Below are positions 36,723 through 48,197 of a stretch of 64,000 nucleotides of DNA, one piece after another; positions within the stretch are counted from its first letter, which is position 1, and each line of letters begins with the position of its first letter. The position numbers were made by a program, and so were the translations under genes. The notes under the pieces were generated by a model. It saw nothing but the letters and a program-made list of their open reading frames with translations, did no database searches and was not told where the DNA came from. This DNA is from Talinum fruticosum (taxonomy: Eukaryota; Streptophyta; Magnoliopsida; Caryophyllales; Talinaceae), in assembly GCA_021018815.1 (NCBI GenBank), contig JAITYX010000066.1, forward strand, positions 2,702,001 to 2,766,000, read 5' to 3'.

Positions 36723-37353
36723 ACTGAAAATATATTGTTAATATTAGTTGGAAGTATATCCATTAGTTTCTTATTCATTATATGTCTTTAATTATTTACT
36801 AACAAAAACTATGAAAAACAATAATTATTATTACATTTGTTTTAATTTTTAAATTAATATCATGATTTTGGACTACTGTATGTGGTTATCAAATTATTAA
36901 ATGAAAATATAATTTTATAGTTGTTGTTGAAACTAAGTTCAATGTGCATATTTACACGGAAATTGTAACTCAATGACCTCTCATAATTTACATTTCCTAA
37001 TAACTATGTTAAAAATCATTAAATATAAAAAGCTTCAATTTTTTTTAAGTATCACATTGGTCCTTAGACGATTTGTTATAATTTATATAGATAAGTATTA
37101 TCATAAAGATAAGGCAAAAATTCTCTCGTAGCAACGCATGGGGAAAAGTACTAATTAAATTTAAAAAATTAAAGATTGAATTACTTTGAGATGAATAATT
37201 TCATCTTTTATTTTAGTAAATTTATTAATAAAAATAACAATTTATATTTTTTTGAACGAAAATATCACAATTTCATGAACAAAATAGCAATCACCACTTA
37301 CATTGAAAACAATTATAATGAAAAAAATAGCCATGAATATGATCGTGCAATTT
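36723..37353. other. AT-rich intergenic stretch
   Basis: No gene seen. The right part probably forms the 3' flank of the gene at 37404-37772. Confidence 0.5.
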
Positions 37354-37359
37354 TTTATT
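37354..37359 (-). terminator. poly(A) signal of the ECA1-like gene
   Basis: AATAAA on the minus strand, about 45 bases after the TGA stop at 37404-37406. Plant poly(A) signals are loose, so this is only suggestive. Confidence 0.4.
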
Positions 37360-37403
37360 TAAAATAAACTAAAACATTTGTATTTTAGAGATGATAAAAA
37401 ATT

Positions 37404-37772
37404 TCAACCAATCTGACCATCCCTCTCACAACTATTCCAAACTTGGTGGCCTCTGGCTACAATTTCCGGTACTTCTTCGACGAAATTGTGGAACGTTACA
37501 AATGTTAAGAGCTCATGGCACACTTTCCTCATTTTTAGTAACTCATTGCAACACTCTTTTCTTACAGTTTTATGTCCAACAAATATATAATTAAATATTT
37601 CATTACGACAAATTTTGGTCAATTGATCTCCACACGACCTTAAGTCAAATTGAGAACTTGGCGCAACTACACAAGGATTACCTGAATATGCCTTAGCAAC
37701 TCCACTTGTGACCAACAACACAGAGGATATCAAAGAAAAATTTACAAACCAAGCAATGTACTTAGCATTCAT
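37404..37772 (-). CDS. secreted Cys-rich protein, ECA1-like / prolamin-like family
   Basis: A single-exon frame of 122 residues from ATG (37772) to TGA. Residues 1-28 are a clear signal peptide: polar start, hydrophobic FSLISSVLLVTSGVA, Ala-X-Ala cleavage site before Tyr29. The mature part has Cys at 34, 47, 55, 74, 75, 85 and 115. The spacing C-x7-C, then CC, C and a last C fits the plant ECA1 gametogenesis-related / egg-cell-secreted (Prolamin_like) family, with one extra Cys at 34. These are small secreted proteins, many expressed in gametophytes or the egg cell. Cys pairing suggests three disulfides. A TATA box and a poly(A) signal flank it, and no stop or frameshift breaks it. It is the only gene here that looks functional. 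Tissue and role are inferred from the family. Confidence 0.82.
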   Translation of the reverse strand: MNAKYIAWFVNFSLISSVLLVTSGVAKAYSGNPCVVAPSSQFDLRSCGDQLTKICRNEIFNYIFVGHKTVRKECCNELLKMRKVCHELLTFVTFHNFVEEVPEIVARGHQVWNSCERDGQIG

Positions 37773-37901
37773 AATGTTCGATAGAAATGATTTTTCTCTT
37801 TTTAATTTTTATTTTTCTTAAAAACCACCTCTACTCAATCAAGGAGAATGAGTAGGATAAAATAAGTGGGGATGATACAAGGTCAAGGATGTTATCTATT
37901 G

Positions 37902-37909
37902 TATTTATA
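37902..37909 (-). promoter_or_regulatory. TATA box of the ECA1-like gene
   Basis: TATAAATA on the minus strand, 130 bases upstream of the ATG at 37772. It predicts a 5' UTR of roughly 100 bases. No other motif can be claimed. Confidence 0.6.
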
Positions 37910-38374
37910 AGTGGAAGAAAATGTAAGTTGAATAATAACTTATGCATCTTGAGGAAACTCTCTCATAAGTGTTTGCCTTTGAAAATAAAATTTATGAGAC
38001 ATAACGTACTTTCTTAATCACCGAACTTAGACATTTGGATGTTAAATTAAATAAAAAAGAAAAATTGTATTTCTTAGTGAAATTACATTTCTTTCTATTC
38101 AATAAATGTCATTTTTCGTATGTAGACATATTAAAATTGAAGAGGATTTTACTCACTATCTCTCTCAGCTGAGAGCTTTTCTCTCTAGAAGCTCCATGGT
38201 AAAAGCTAAGAGGGGAGACCTGCCAAATGCAAATCACCTAATCCGTCAACGACTCCCCAAATTCAGCAGCAGATCTCGAACCTTGAAGAGGACACTGGGC
38301 ATTTCATATTCACATTCTGCAGCAAATTGGGGAAAATAATGGAGAGGAGACTGGGTAACAAATACACCGGATAC

Positions 38375-38886
38375 ATTATGTCTATTGCCGGCTAGAACAT
38401 AAGAGGTCTCAATAGACCCAAAAAGTAGCTAGAAATAAAGCAATTCTTGGTTAGATATAAAGTTGGGTTGCTAGGATTGTTAGAAACCAAAATAAGGAAT
38501 CAAAACTTCCAAAAAGCATACAATAACATGTTCTATGGATAGGGGTCATATATCAACAATGACAACCACAATGGAGGAAGAATTTGGGTCACTTGGTACC
38601 CCAACATTTACCAGGTACAAATTAAAAGAGCTACAAGTCAAGTGGTTCACTGTGAGGTACTCCAATGGGAAACAAGGAAAAAAATTCTAGATCACCTATG
38701 TTTATGAGCTCAACCAAGAAGTAGATAGGAAATATCAATGGCAAAGCCTAAGCAACATTAAGCAAGAGACCAGATTGCTCGGTGTGTACTAGGAGATTTT
38801 AATGTTCTTCTTAACATCGAAGATAGAATTGGAGGCAAAGTTGTAAAGGAGACAAATATTGGGGAATTTAGAGAAGCCATAGCTTT
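38375..38886 (+). pseudogene. LINE 1 ORF2, endonuclease part
   Basis: YIMSIAG then NIRGLNRPKK, LGLLETKI, RIWVTWYPN and CVLGDFNVLLNIEDRIGG are in the order expected of the AP-like endonuclease that nicks target DNA for LINE insertion. The N-terminal Asn-Arg-Gly-Leu block, the catalytic-type Glu in LLETK and the GDFN block are visible. Stops interrupt, and the domain is cut by the CACTA element at 38887, just after EFREAIAF. Confidence 0.85.
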
Positions 38887-38894
38887 CACTACTA

Positions 38895-39125
38895 TAAAAA
38901 CCACTTTTAATGACAGATCTTTGATGATGGTTAAAAGGACAAACTGTCATGAAAACTGGACCGGTGACATTTTTGTAAATAATCAGGCATTAGCACATAT
39001 GACGACGATTCTTACATTAGAACCGTCATCATATGTATTGGGCATTTTTGGACGACGGTTTTTTCACGTAACCGTCGTCATATGTGACATATGACAACGG
39101 TTCTATGAAAGAACCGTTGTCAAAT
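38895..39125. repeat. left subterminal repeats of the CACTA element
   Basis: ACGACGG/CCGTCGT words and the hairpin-like pair ACAACGGTTCT...AGAACCGTTGT lie here. In CACTA elements such repeats are binding sites for the element's own DNA-binding protein. That role is from the family, not seen here. Confidence 0.8.
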
Positions 39126-40410
39126 GTCTTTCGTAACAGCATCTAAAAACCCGAGAACGTACATGCTATTTCCATGCCCACTTTATCTCGCTATCTATTC
39201 TAGGTCTTATCGTTCTCCACCGTTCACTTTCGTCAATAACTTAGATCTAGATTTGCTCGGAGTCGCCGGTAAGTTATCAGCGTCGTTGTTCCTCTTATTG
39301 TTCAATTTCCATTTCGCTCACTCCTCGTCTCTCCTCTTTCTTGTAGCTGTCTTGGTATTTGCCGTCGATGGCTCTCGTGTGTCGCTGTTGTCACCATTGT
39401 TTTCCTTATTCATTGTCGCCATTGTTTTCGTCGTTCATTGTTGCCGTTGTTTTCCTCGTTCTTACGGTATGAATCTTTATCCTTTCTTATTTTTCACTTT
39501 AAGTTATTTACAAGATTTAATATAGTTAAATATGAATGTATTTGGGGTAATGATGTGAATGTTGAGAATGTGGGTAATGTTTGAGATTATTGAAATGTTG
39601 AATCTTTGTGGAAAATGTTGAATATTGAGAATGTGTGAATGTTGAGAATGTGGGCAATATTTGTTTAGTTTATTAAGTTGGAAATTCGTGAAATGTTAGA
39701 GATTTTAAGAAATGGGTTTAGGATTTTAGGATTTAATTTATAGGGAAATAGAATGGTAGTTAATGATGGTAAATCGAAAGAGTGTATCCAAATTTGTTTA
39801 GAGTTTTACAGAAATAGAAACATAATTTAGATGTAGAGCTTTATTGTTTTTCATATAATTCGATTAATAGCAAGCTTCATTAAATTAACGTATGCATTCC
39901 ATAAGCTTAGAGAACTCGTTAAAACATCTATACATAACAAGTTATCCTAGGTTGCGGTACGTGCATAAATGTGCGTATAGCGTTTAGGATATTAGCTTGG
40001 TATGTATAGGTTTTGAATTATCTCGTGTTGGACAGTTTGAGAATAATATGATAATAGGTTGTGTGGCTATTATAATATTATCATAAATTTGACAAGATAT
40101 CACGGTGCTCATTTCCCTTCTCGTTCTTCGGTGTAATTTACTTATGTTACCATACAATTAAGTAAGGATATACACATTAGCCACTTCGTTTTCATATGTT
40201 GTACTTGAAGGACTAAGGGGAAATGCTGCCTGAATTTTGTCAAATGTATGATAAGATTTTGCTACACGTCTAGGGTCATATTATTCATGAATGGGTTTTG
40301 GACCATCTATCCTGTAGAAGGATCTTAGGCTCATGTCATATTATTTGTGTGTAAGTACGTATTTCTCGAACTATATGTGGTGAATTGCTTCTCGTGTTTA
40401 TGGGTAAGGT
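39126..40410 (+). other. 5' leader region of the CACTA element
   Basis: CT-rich then AT-rich sequence between the left repeats and the transposase start. The frame at 39124-39525 is hydrophobic and low-complexity and shows no domain. GTGAATGTTGAGAATGTGGG repeats loosely near 39560-39655. Confidence 0.5.
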
Positions 40411-43400
40411 ATGGATCGAGTGTAGGTTTATAGTGATAGGAAGAGTGTAAAATATCGTGATGGTGTTAACAACTTCTTAGAGATTGCTATCGAACATGCC
40501 GCCAAATTTGGAGAACATTCCATATTTTGTCTCGTGTTTAAGGTGTTTCAACTCCTCAACATTGCCCCCTAAGTTTCTAAAAGGTCATCTATATCGGCAT
40601 GAGTTTGACACAACGTATAAGGTGTGGGTATGGCATGAGGAGGAGGAGTCCTCTCGTGAATAATGTCGTTTGATAGGAAGATGAACGGTATGATGAAAAT
40701 GAAGCCAGCAGTAGTATGGAATTAGAAGATCGACCCGGAGATCTAGTTCGTAGAGTAGAATGTGATTTAGTTGATCAACCACACTTATTAAAGCAATTGT
40801 TAGCCGATTCGCAGAAGCCTTTTTACCCGGGTGTGATAAATATACTCTTTTATCAGCTGTGTAGAGGATAATGAACTTGAAAACGGCTAACGGCTGGAGT
40901 GACAAAAGTTTCACGGACTTGATGGGTGTGGTCAAAGATATACTCCTAGAAGGCAATGTCCTTCCTAGCCGTACATATAAGGTGAAGAGGATGTTGTGTC
41001 CTATGGGCATGAGGTATAAGAAGATACATGTCCGCCTCGACGATTGCATATTGTACTGAAAAGAACATGCACATAGACACAAATGTCGTAATCGTGGTGT
41101 ACCTCGATTACAAAAAGAAAAACATCGATGGAGAGAATATTGAGAGACCTCCCGCAAAGGTGTTACGGTACTTGCCAATAATACTAAGGTTTAAGAACCT
41201 TTTTTCAAGTGCAATTGATGTGAAGAACTTGACGTGGCATGCCGATGGAAGAGTCTCGTGATGACAAGCTACATCACCCTGCCGATTCTCCTCAATGGAA
41301 GAAGATCGATTCATTGTTCTCGAATTTGGTAGGGAAGCACGCAATCTACGTCCGGGTCTTTGTACGGACGGAATAAAACCCCACAGTGACCTCAGTGGCA
41401 AGCACAATTGTTGGCCCGTTCTTTTGGTTATTTACAACCTACCGTCGTCGTTGTGTATGAAGCGCAAGTACATTATGTTGTCAACACTCATTGCTGGGCT
41501 TAAATAGCCGGAAATGATATAGATGTGTACTTGGTGCCTCTTGTCGAAGATTTCAAGCTTTTGTGGGATGAAGGTGTTTCAGTTTACGATGCATACCATC
41601 AAGAGCAATTTACATTGTGAGCTATGATCTTCACAACAATCAATGACTTCCCCACGTACGGAAACTTGTCCGGATACACCGTCGAAGCCACAAGGCATGC
41701 CCCATTTGTGCAGAGGGTACTTGCTTCTATCAACTTAAGCACGGAAAAAAGACGACCTATCTTGGACACCGAAAGTTTCTTCCTTTTTCCCATCAATATC
41801 ATAAGAATAAGAAGGTTTTCAATGGTAAAGCCGAGATGGATTCTGCTCCAACTCTATTAATAGGACATCAAATATATGACCAAGTGAAGGATCTTGATGT
41901 GGAGTTCGGCAAGCATACCGATGTCAATCCGAAAATGGTGTGTCGAAAAAGATATCAATATTTTTTATCTTTGATATTGGAAAGAGTTGTATGTCAGACA
42001 TAGTCTCGATGTAATGCATATAGAGAAAAACATCTGTGAAAGTCTCATTGGACTCTTCCGAAGATATCGGGAAGACCAAGGATGGAGAAAAAGCACGACT
42101 CGATATGTGTGAAATGGGAATATGGGAGGAATTAGCACCACAACCAAAGGGGAAGAGAACATATTTACCTCCCGCGTCTTACACATTGAGTAGAAGGGAA
42201 AAACAACGTTTGTGTGAGACCTTGAAGAAACTCAAAGTGCCACGAGGATATTCTTCAAACATCGGTAGACTCGTTTCGATGTCCGATTATAGATTAATTA
42301 GTATTAAATCTCATGATTGTCATGCTTTGATGCGACAAATACTGTCGGTTGCTATCCGAGCCGTGATGCCGAAACATGTCGAGACAGACGATCACAAGAC
42401 TTTGCTTCTTCGTCAATGCCATATGTAGCAAAGTCGTTGATTTGGAGAAATTGGATGATCTTTAGTGCGGCGTGATTGTTACGTTGTGCCAACTTGAGAT
42501 GTACTTCCCACCTTCTTTTTTGATATCATCGTTCACCTAGTTATCCATTTGGTGAGAGAAGTGTGATTCTATGGCCCGATTTTTTACCGATGGATGTACC
42601 CTTTTGAACTTTTCATGAAAATTCTCAATGGGAATGTTAGAAATCAGTAACGATCGGAAGCGTGCATTGTTGAGGCATACATAGCTTAGGAGTGTGTTGA
42701 GTTCTGCTATGAATACAACCCCAAATGGAAGAAGTTGGTATTCCAAAACATCGATTTATGGGAAAGATCGGTGGGCGGGAAATCGGGGCCGACGATTCTA
42801 ACAATCGATCGAGATATGAGGGATCAAGAACATCTTTATATTCTACAAAACAGGGATGAAGTGCAGTCGTTCATTGATGAGCACAAATCCCTCGTAAAGA
42901 GACAATACTGAGGAAAAAATGAGACGTGGGTGCTGACCCATCATAATCGCACATTTGTCAACTAGTTCGGAGATAGAGTGATCACCAGCCAATTAGAAGA
43001 ATCATGAGAACATATCTCGCAAACATTAGTCAGCTTGGCTAGATGGCCGTAGTTGGAAGTCATATCTTACCGTGGGTATGATATCAATGGATACTCTTTC
43101 TACACAAAGAGTCGGGACAATAGGAGCACCTTTCAAAATAGTTGGGTCACATTGGAGACTCATGCATTTCATGTTTCCAGCTCCAAGGACAAAAATCTCA
43201 TTCTAGCTAAAATGTCATATTACAATGTCATTGAGGAGATATGGGAGCTAGACTATGTCCTTACAATAACAACGGAGTCCGAGTTGATGAGATAGGATTC
43301 ACGATGGTCAATCTCACAAGAGAAGGGCTTAAAGGGGATCAATTCGTTATGGCATCCCAAGCAAGATAAGTGTTCTACATTGAGGACCCGACCAATGATA

Positions 43401-43519
43401 AGTGGTGTATTGTTCTTCAAGGGAAGAGGCACATTGCGGGTGGGGATGGTGAAGATGTGTGTGAGTTTGCTGAGGAGACCCCACCATTCTCCTTGGGAAT
43501 GCCTCGTCGAAAATAAGGA
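40411..43519 (+). pseudogene. CACTA transposase (Tnp2 / Transposase_21 type)
   Basis: The likely start ATG is at 40411 (MDRV, then GVNNFLEIAIEHA and HEFDTTYKVWVWHEEE, the transposase-associated N-terminal domain). Next come NGWSDKSFTDLMGVVKDIL, LDDCILY, the core from about 41120 (AKVLRYLPI, WHADGR, GIKPHSDLSG, VIYNLPSSLCMKR, TINDFPTYGNLSG), then KSHDCHALMRQIL and KTYLPP-like YLPPASYTLS near 42160. A DUF4218-like part lies at 42400-42720 and a DUF4216-like part (GYDINGYSFYTKSRD) at 43050-43300. It would excise and reinsert the element. Numerous stops and frameshifts make it non-functional. Confidence 0.9.
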
Positions 43520-43735
43520 TCCCATTTTGAAGAATTGTATTTAAGGGTTGATCATCAAGAAGACATATATATTGAAGATAAGTCTAAAGGAGGGGAAAAA
43601 GGCATAAACCGTATAATTCTATCAACTCGGTAAGAAACATTAATTTTATTTGAGATGATATCTAATACCGTTGCTTGTTTTAGAAACCGCAACTTGCTTT
43701 TCATTATTTTTGACTTGTACTATTCATGTAAACAG

Positions 43736-44150
43736 ATGATTTTGTTCGATGAGGATCAAAATAAGGACTAAGTCTGTCCAATTGGAAGGCCATCATTCAG
43801 GTAATGTTTCTTAAGAATAATTGTTGCTTAACACTTTTCTCGCTTTGGTTGCTATTCTCGGCTCCCGCTTAATGTTTTCCTTAGTTTTTATGTTGTAGAA
43901 CCTCTACCCTTGCACGAACTCCAAGAAGAAAAATAAGGGCTAAGCTCTCCAATGGAAGGGTAGAAGATCCTCATTTGATGAGTATCAAAAGGACTAAGCC
44001 TTTCGGTAAAGTTTCTTTTGCATATTTCATGTGGATAATTTTTGCTTAACGCTTTTCTCAATTTTGGTTGATAATCTCTACTCCCGCTTAATGTTTTCCA
44101 TAGTTATTAAGTTACTTGTTGTCTAGTCTACCCCCTGCACAAACTCCAAG
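43736..44150 (+). repeat. duplicated exon-intron-like unit in the CACTA 3' part
   Basis: Two copies, about 220 bp apart, of GGACTAAGYCT followed by a GTAA donor-like word, then GCTTAACRCTTTTCTC, CTCCCGCTTAATGTTTTCC and an AG before CTCTACCC or CTACCCCC. Each copy looks like a short exon plus an intron with splice-like edges. Confidence 0.65.
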
Positions 44151-44511
44151 CGAGCAAGTACATGAGGAGCATCACTTTAGGTCAATGACTAAGGAAATAG
44201 AGATTGATGGTGAGATGTCCTATTTGTGTATTCCTTTTGCAGTACTTATGTTAAAAAGTCCATCTCTTTCAAGTACTCTTTGTATTATTATTTTGATATC
44301 AATTATAATATATTCTTTGTTTGAACTTAACGTGAAATATGGAACCGTGTTGCGAACTTGTTTAGATGGAACTTTGTTGTAGTTGTAGTAAGTTGGAAAT
44401 TCTTGTATTATGTTGGAAAATTAATGCTCGTTAGTTTGTTGTTGTGTAAGTTGTGATGTATTTTGTACAGGGGATGGAAAAAATGAAAAAACTATTAAAA
44501 AAATACAGACC

Positions 44512-44547
44512 TATGACGACGGTTCTTACATTAGAACCGTCGTCATA
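44512..44547. repeat. perfect hairpin in the right subterminal zone of the CACTA element
   Basis: TATGACGACGGTTCT and its exact inverse AGAACCGTCGTCATA are separated by TACATT: a 15-bp stem and 6-base loop. Weaker copies follow at 44570-44605 and exist at the left end. Confidence 0.95.
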
Positions 44548-44744
44548 CGCCCGAGTAGGACCTATGACGACGAATTTTACATTAGAACCATCGTCATAGG
44601 TTGTCTTTTACTACGGTTGTTGAACCGTAGTTAAAAATGCTACATACAACGAAGCCCATATCCAGTTAACCGTCGTTAAATGTCATTTTTAAGCATAGTT
44701 AAAAGTAGTTCCTGTAGTAGTGATTCAATCCACAGAGTTGCACA

Positions 44745-47459
44745 TACACTTGGTCTAATAAATAGGAAAATGGAATCAAAATCTTTCGAGGATTGACAGA
44801 GCTCTAGTTAATAAATGGGTACTGATGTGGGAAGATGCTAGAGCAATATTCCTTCTAGAAGGAATTTCATACCATTCCCCGATATTCATTCAATTTCTAC
44901 CATGCAATGGTAAAGCTAAAAGCTCATTTAGATATTGTGAAATATGGGAAAATACCATAATTTCATACATCATGTTAAAAAGTGTCCGGGATCAAGATGT
45001 AGAGGGCACTAAAATGTATAAACTCATGGCAAAACTCAAAAGCCTAAAACAATCCCTCAGAAAACTAAACAAAGACAATTATGGGGACATTCATGACAAG
45101 GTGGAAATTACTAGGGCAAAGCTATACACAACCCAGGAAGCAATGCAAAGGGATCCATTTAGCAATGAACTGCATAATAAGGAAAAGAGTATGAGAAATA
45201 AGCTAAATGGCCTATTGGAAGCATCAGTCTCCCTCCTCGGACAACAAAGCAAGTTTAACTTAATTACATTGGGAGATCAATATAATAGATATTTCTTTGC
45301 CACTCGAAGCAAAGAAGATTACAATCTATGCTTTATGAGATTCAAGATGAACAAGGTATAATGGTAGAGGGAAAAGAACAGGTTGTATAAGATATAGTTG
45401 AGTTCTTCAAAAACATGTTGGGAACCAAGCCGGATTGCAGGACTACAGCTAGAAAGGACATTTTTAGAAGGGGCACAAGACTAAACCTTGAACAACAGAT
45501 GGAATTCAGCAAACCAATTGATAATGTTGAGATAAAGAAAGCTATGTTTCCCATTGCCAACCAAAAATCACCAAGCCCATATGGCTTCTCCAGTTCTTTC
45601 TTTAAGCACAACTCGGGATACAGTAAGAGCCTCCATAATCAATACAAGTGCATGAATTCTTTACTACAAGTTAAATCCTGAACCAAATAAACTGCACAGA
45701 TTTGGTCCTAGTGCCCAAAAAGGAAAAACCCCAAATTAGAGGAGAGTTTAGACCAATTGCATGTTGTAATATCATATATAAATGCATATCCAAAGTATTA
45801 TATGATAGACTGAAGAAGGTATTACCTAAACTAGTGGATCAAAGTCAAAGTGCATTCATAGCAAGTAGAGAAATGATTCATAATATCCTCATATGCCAAG
45901 AGCTACTTAAAGGATATAAACGGAAGCACATAAGCCCAAGATGTATCATTAAGGTAAGTGGATAATGTCTTGTATTACAAGCAATAAATTCTCAATATGT
46001 GTCAATGGGGCTTCTATGGTTTTTTAAAAGATGGAAAAGGATTGAGACAGGGTGACCTTCTGTCTCCTTTGATATTTGTTCTAGTCATGGAGTATTCTCT
46101 AAGAGTATACATATTGCTGCAGAGCAAGGGCTCATTAAATACCATCCAGGTTGTAAAGCAATGAGAATTTGCCATCTCTCTTTTGCTGACGACCTGATGA
46201 TATTCTGCAAACCAAAACAAGCATCATTAGTTCACATAAAAGGGCTTTTCAGGAGTTTGCAGAAAGCACAGAACTCCATATTAATGAGAGCAAAACATAG
46301 ATATATGTGAGGAGCTTGGAGGAGCAAAAACAGGTGAAAATTATGCAAATAGTAAGGTTTAGCCTAGGCACACTACCTCTCAAATACTTGGGCATCCCAG
46401 TTACTCCTTCAAGAATAAGTGCCTCAGACAGCCAATTGCTTATAGATAAGATAACTAGCAAAATCAGATTCTGGAAAAATAGGAATCTCTCATGTGCAGC
46501 CAGGACAATGTCGATCAATTCAGCCCTAATGGGGGTTTGCACATTTGGGGCTTCAATATTTATCCTCCCATAATCTGTGCTAAAAAAGGTGGAACAAATT
46601 TGCAAGAATTTCTTATGGAGCTCAACTGATAATTACAAAAAGAAGACCACTGGTTGCTTGGGATGAAATCTACAGACCAAAAATCGAAGGAGGTTTGGGT
46701 TTAAAAAATATAAGAGCTTGGAACAAAGCTCTCATATCAAAGCTACTCTGGGCTATTTCTAGCAAGAAGAACCTGTTGTGGGTCAAATGGATAAACACCC
46801 ATTATTTAAAGGGACAAGAGATCTCGAACCTCAAACAAAGCAATGACAACTGCTGGTACTGGAAACAATGTGCAACTTGAGAAATAAAATTGAGCCTATA
46901 TTCTAGAACTTAGCACTGGAAGGAAGAGAGTTCAATCTAAGAGAGATTTATAATGGGATAATGGAAACTAGGCCTAAACAAAGATGGTGCAAGTATGTTT
47001 GGTGCAAAAATCTTATCCCCAAGCATAGCTTCATTCTCTGGCTTTTGATGCAGAAAAAAACCCAGCTAGTGAAATTCATCCCCCAAATGAAGACTAACTG
47101 TGGTTTGTGTGATGAGACTGCAGAAACAATAGAACACTTATTATTTGACTGCACATATGCAACGAGATTGAGACATAAGATGTTCAGATGGATATAAAAT
47201 AAGCGTCAGCCGCAGAACTGGGGGCAGTGGCAATGATGACTAATAAACACAAAGCATAAAGGAGCATATGGCAGCACTTAAAATGTGTGAATGCTACAAT
47301 GGTATATCAAATTTGGTTAGACAGAAATGCTACTATTTTCTAGCAACAATTGAAAGTGCGTACAGGAAAATCAAGGATGTGATAGTGGATAATATCAATT
47401 GCATAACTAAGCACAACAAGATTTACCAAGAATGGACAAGATATTGCATAGATGACTAA
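44745..47459 (+). pseudogene. LINE 1 ORF2, reverse transcriptase and zinc-binding part
   Basis: RIDRALVNKWVLMW (44795) closes the endonuclease. A linker with two long frames follows. RT motifs are GEFRPIACCNIIYKCISKVL (45734), QSAFIASREMI, GLRQGDLLSPLIFVLVMEY in another frame, LSFADDLMIFCK (46178, catalytic Asp pair) and LPLKYLGIPV (46377). The zinc-binding end is near 47090 (CGLCDETAETIEHLLFDC). Between KCIIKV-like sequence at 45955 and the next block, about 45 residues including the first catalytic Asp motif are missing. Stops are frequent. No RNase H domain is seen. Confidence 0.9.
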
Positions 47460-47594
47460 ATGAGTTTTTAAAAGTGATGAAACCTTCCTAGAAGGTGGCA
47501 TCACCTTGAAAAACTCCACCTTTGTAAATACCTTATTCACAGGTATCTTGATTATTAGAATGAAAGTATTTGCCTTCGTGCAAAAAGAAAATTT

Positions 47595-48018
47595 GGCTTG
47601 CAAATTAATGATACAAACTTACGTAGTTACATTTGTAAGTAGCCTTTTTAGGGACTCATAAATATAAAAACTTGAGTGACTACTCAATGTGTTGAACCCT
47701 AAGGAGATAACTTTTTAGTATTAAACTACTTAATTGTTTTAATCTGCACTGCTTTGATTATTGAAATTAAACTAAGTTAGCAAACAAAGCTAAAAATAAG
47801 ATTAAAATAAGATTTAGAGCCCTTGGATTTGGGGGTTAGTTAATATTGTGCTTTTTATTAGGGTAATAGTACTAATCATCCTCTATCCATCAACTCATCT
47901 AATTGATAATCGGTCACATCTAAATCCATTTTCATAAGTCAAGGGCTAGTTTACCAGCCCCAACCACCTATTTTTGGAAGCAGTAATCCACAATAATAGT
48001 TAGCCCACATGCACAAGA
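47595..48018. other. spacer between LINE 1 and LINE 2
   Basis: AT-rich, without a gene that I can support. Confidence 0.5.
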
Positions 48019-48197
48019 TAGTCCATATTTCAATGATGCTATTTACCCAATAGTTTGAGAAAAATATTGAGTTTGAGGAAACTACTCTTCCAAACATTTC
48101 ATTAAACATTTGGTGTACAATGTTTAGAACCAACTATTTACCCAACAAAGCATAACAACATTCGGTAGTCCATATTTCAATGATGCTATTTACCCAA
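48019..48197. repeat. 32-bp direct repeat at the 5' edge of LINE 2
   Basis: TAGTCCATATTTCAATGATG plus the next 12 bases occurs at 48019-48050 and again, identical, at 48166-48197. The 115 bases between also hold a shorter TATTTACCCAA copy. The second copy runs straight into LINE 2 coding. Confidence 0.95.

Larger units (their letters stand above)
38887..44722 (+). mobile_element. CACTA (En/Spm) transposon
   Basis: It starts CACTACTATAAAAACCAC and ends GTTCCTGTAGTAGTG, the CACTA terminal repeats. The flanking triplets are TTT and ATT, a decayed 3-bp duplication. Subterminal zones of about 200 bp hold many ATGACGACGG words and inverses. The body has a decayed transposase gene (40411-43519) and two repeated exon-like units. 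LINE 1 coding lies on both sides. At 5.8 kb it is within the normal range for an autonomous element, but all frames are broken. Confidence 0.93.
38100..47594 (+). mobile_element. L1-type LINE split by a CACTA element (LINE 1)
   Basis: Endonuclease coding runs to 38886. The frame then breaks at the CACTA element, and the rest of ORF2 (linker, RT, zinc-binding domain) continues from 44723 to 47459. The 3' UTR ends with CCTTCGTGCAAAAAGAAAA (to about 47594), like other plant LINE tails. The 5' boundary is approximate; a stretch before 38375 may be an ORF1 remnant. Stops and a deletion in RT show it is dead. Confidence 0.85.

Noticed and set aside
40585..41178. 197-codon minus-strand open frame
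   Set aside because: It lies antisense to recognised transposase blocks (NGWSDKSFTDLMGVV and others) and shows no domain of its own.
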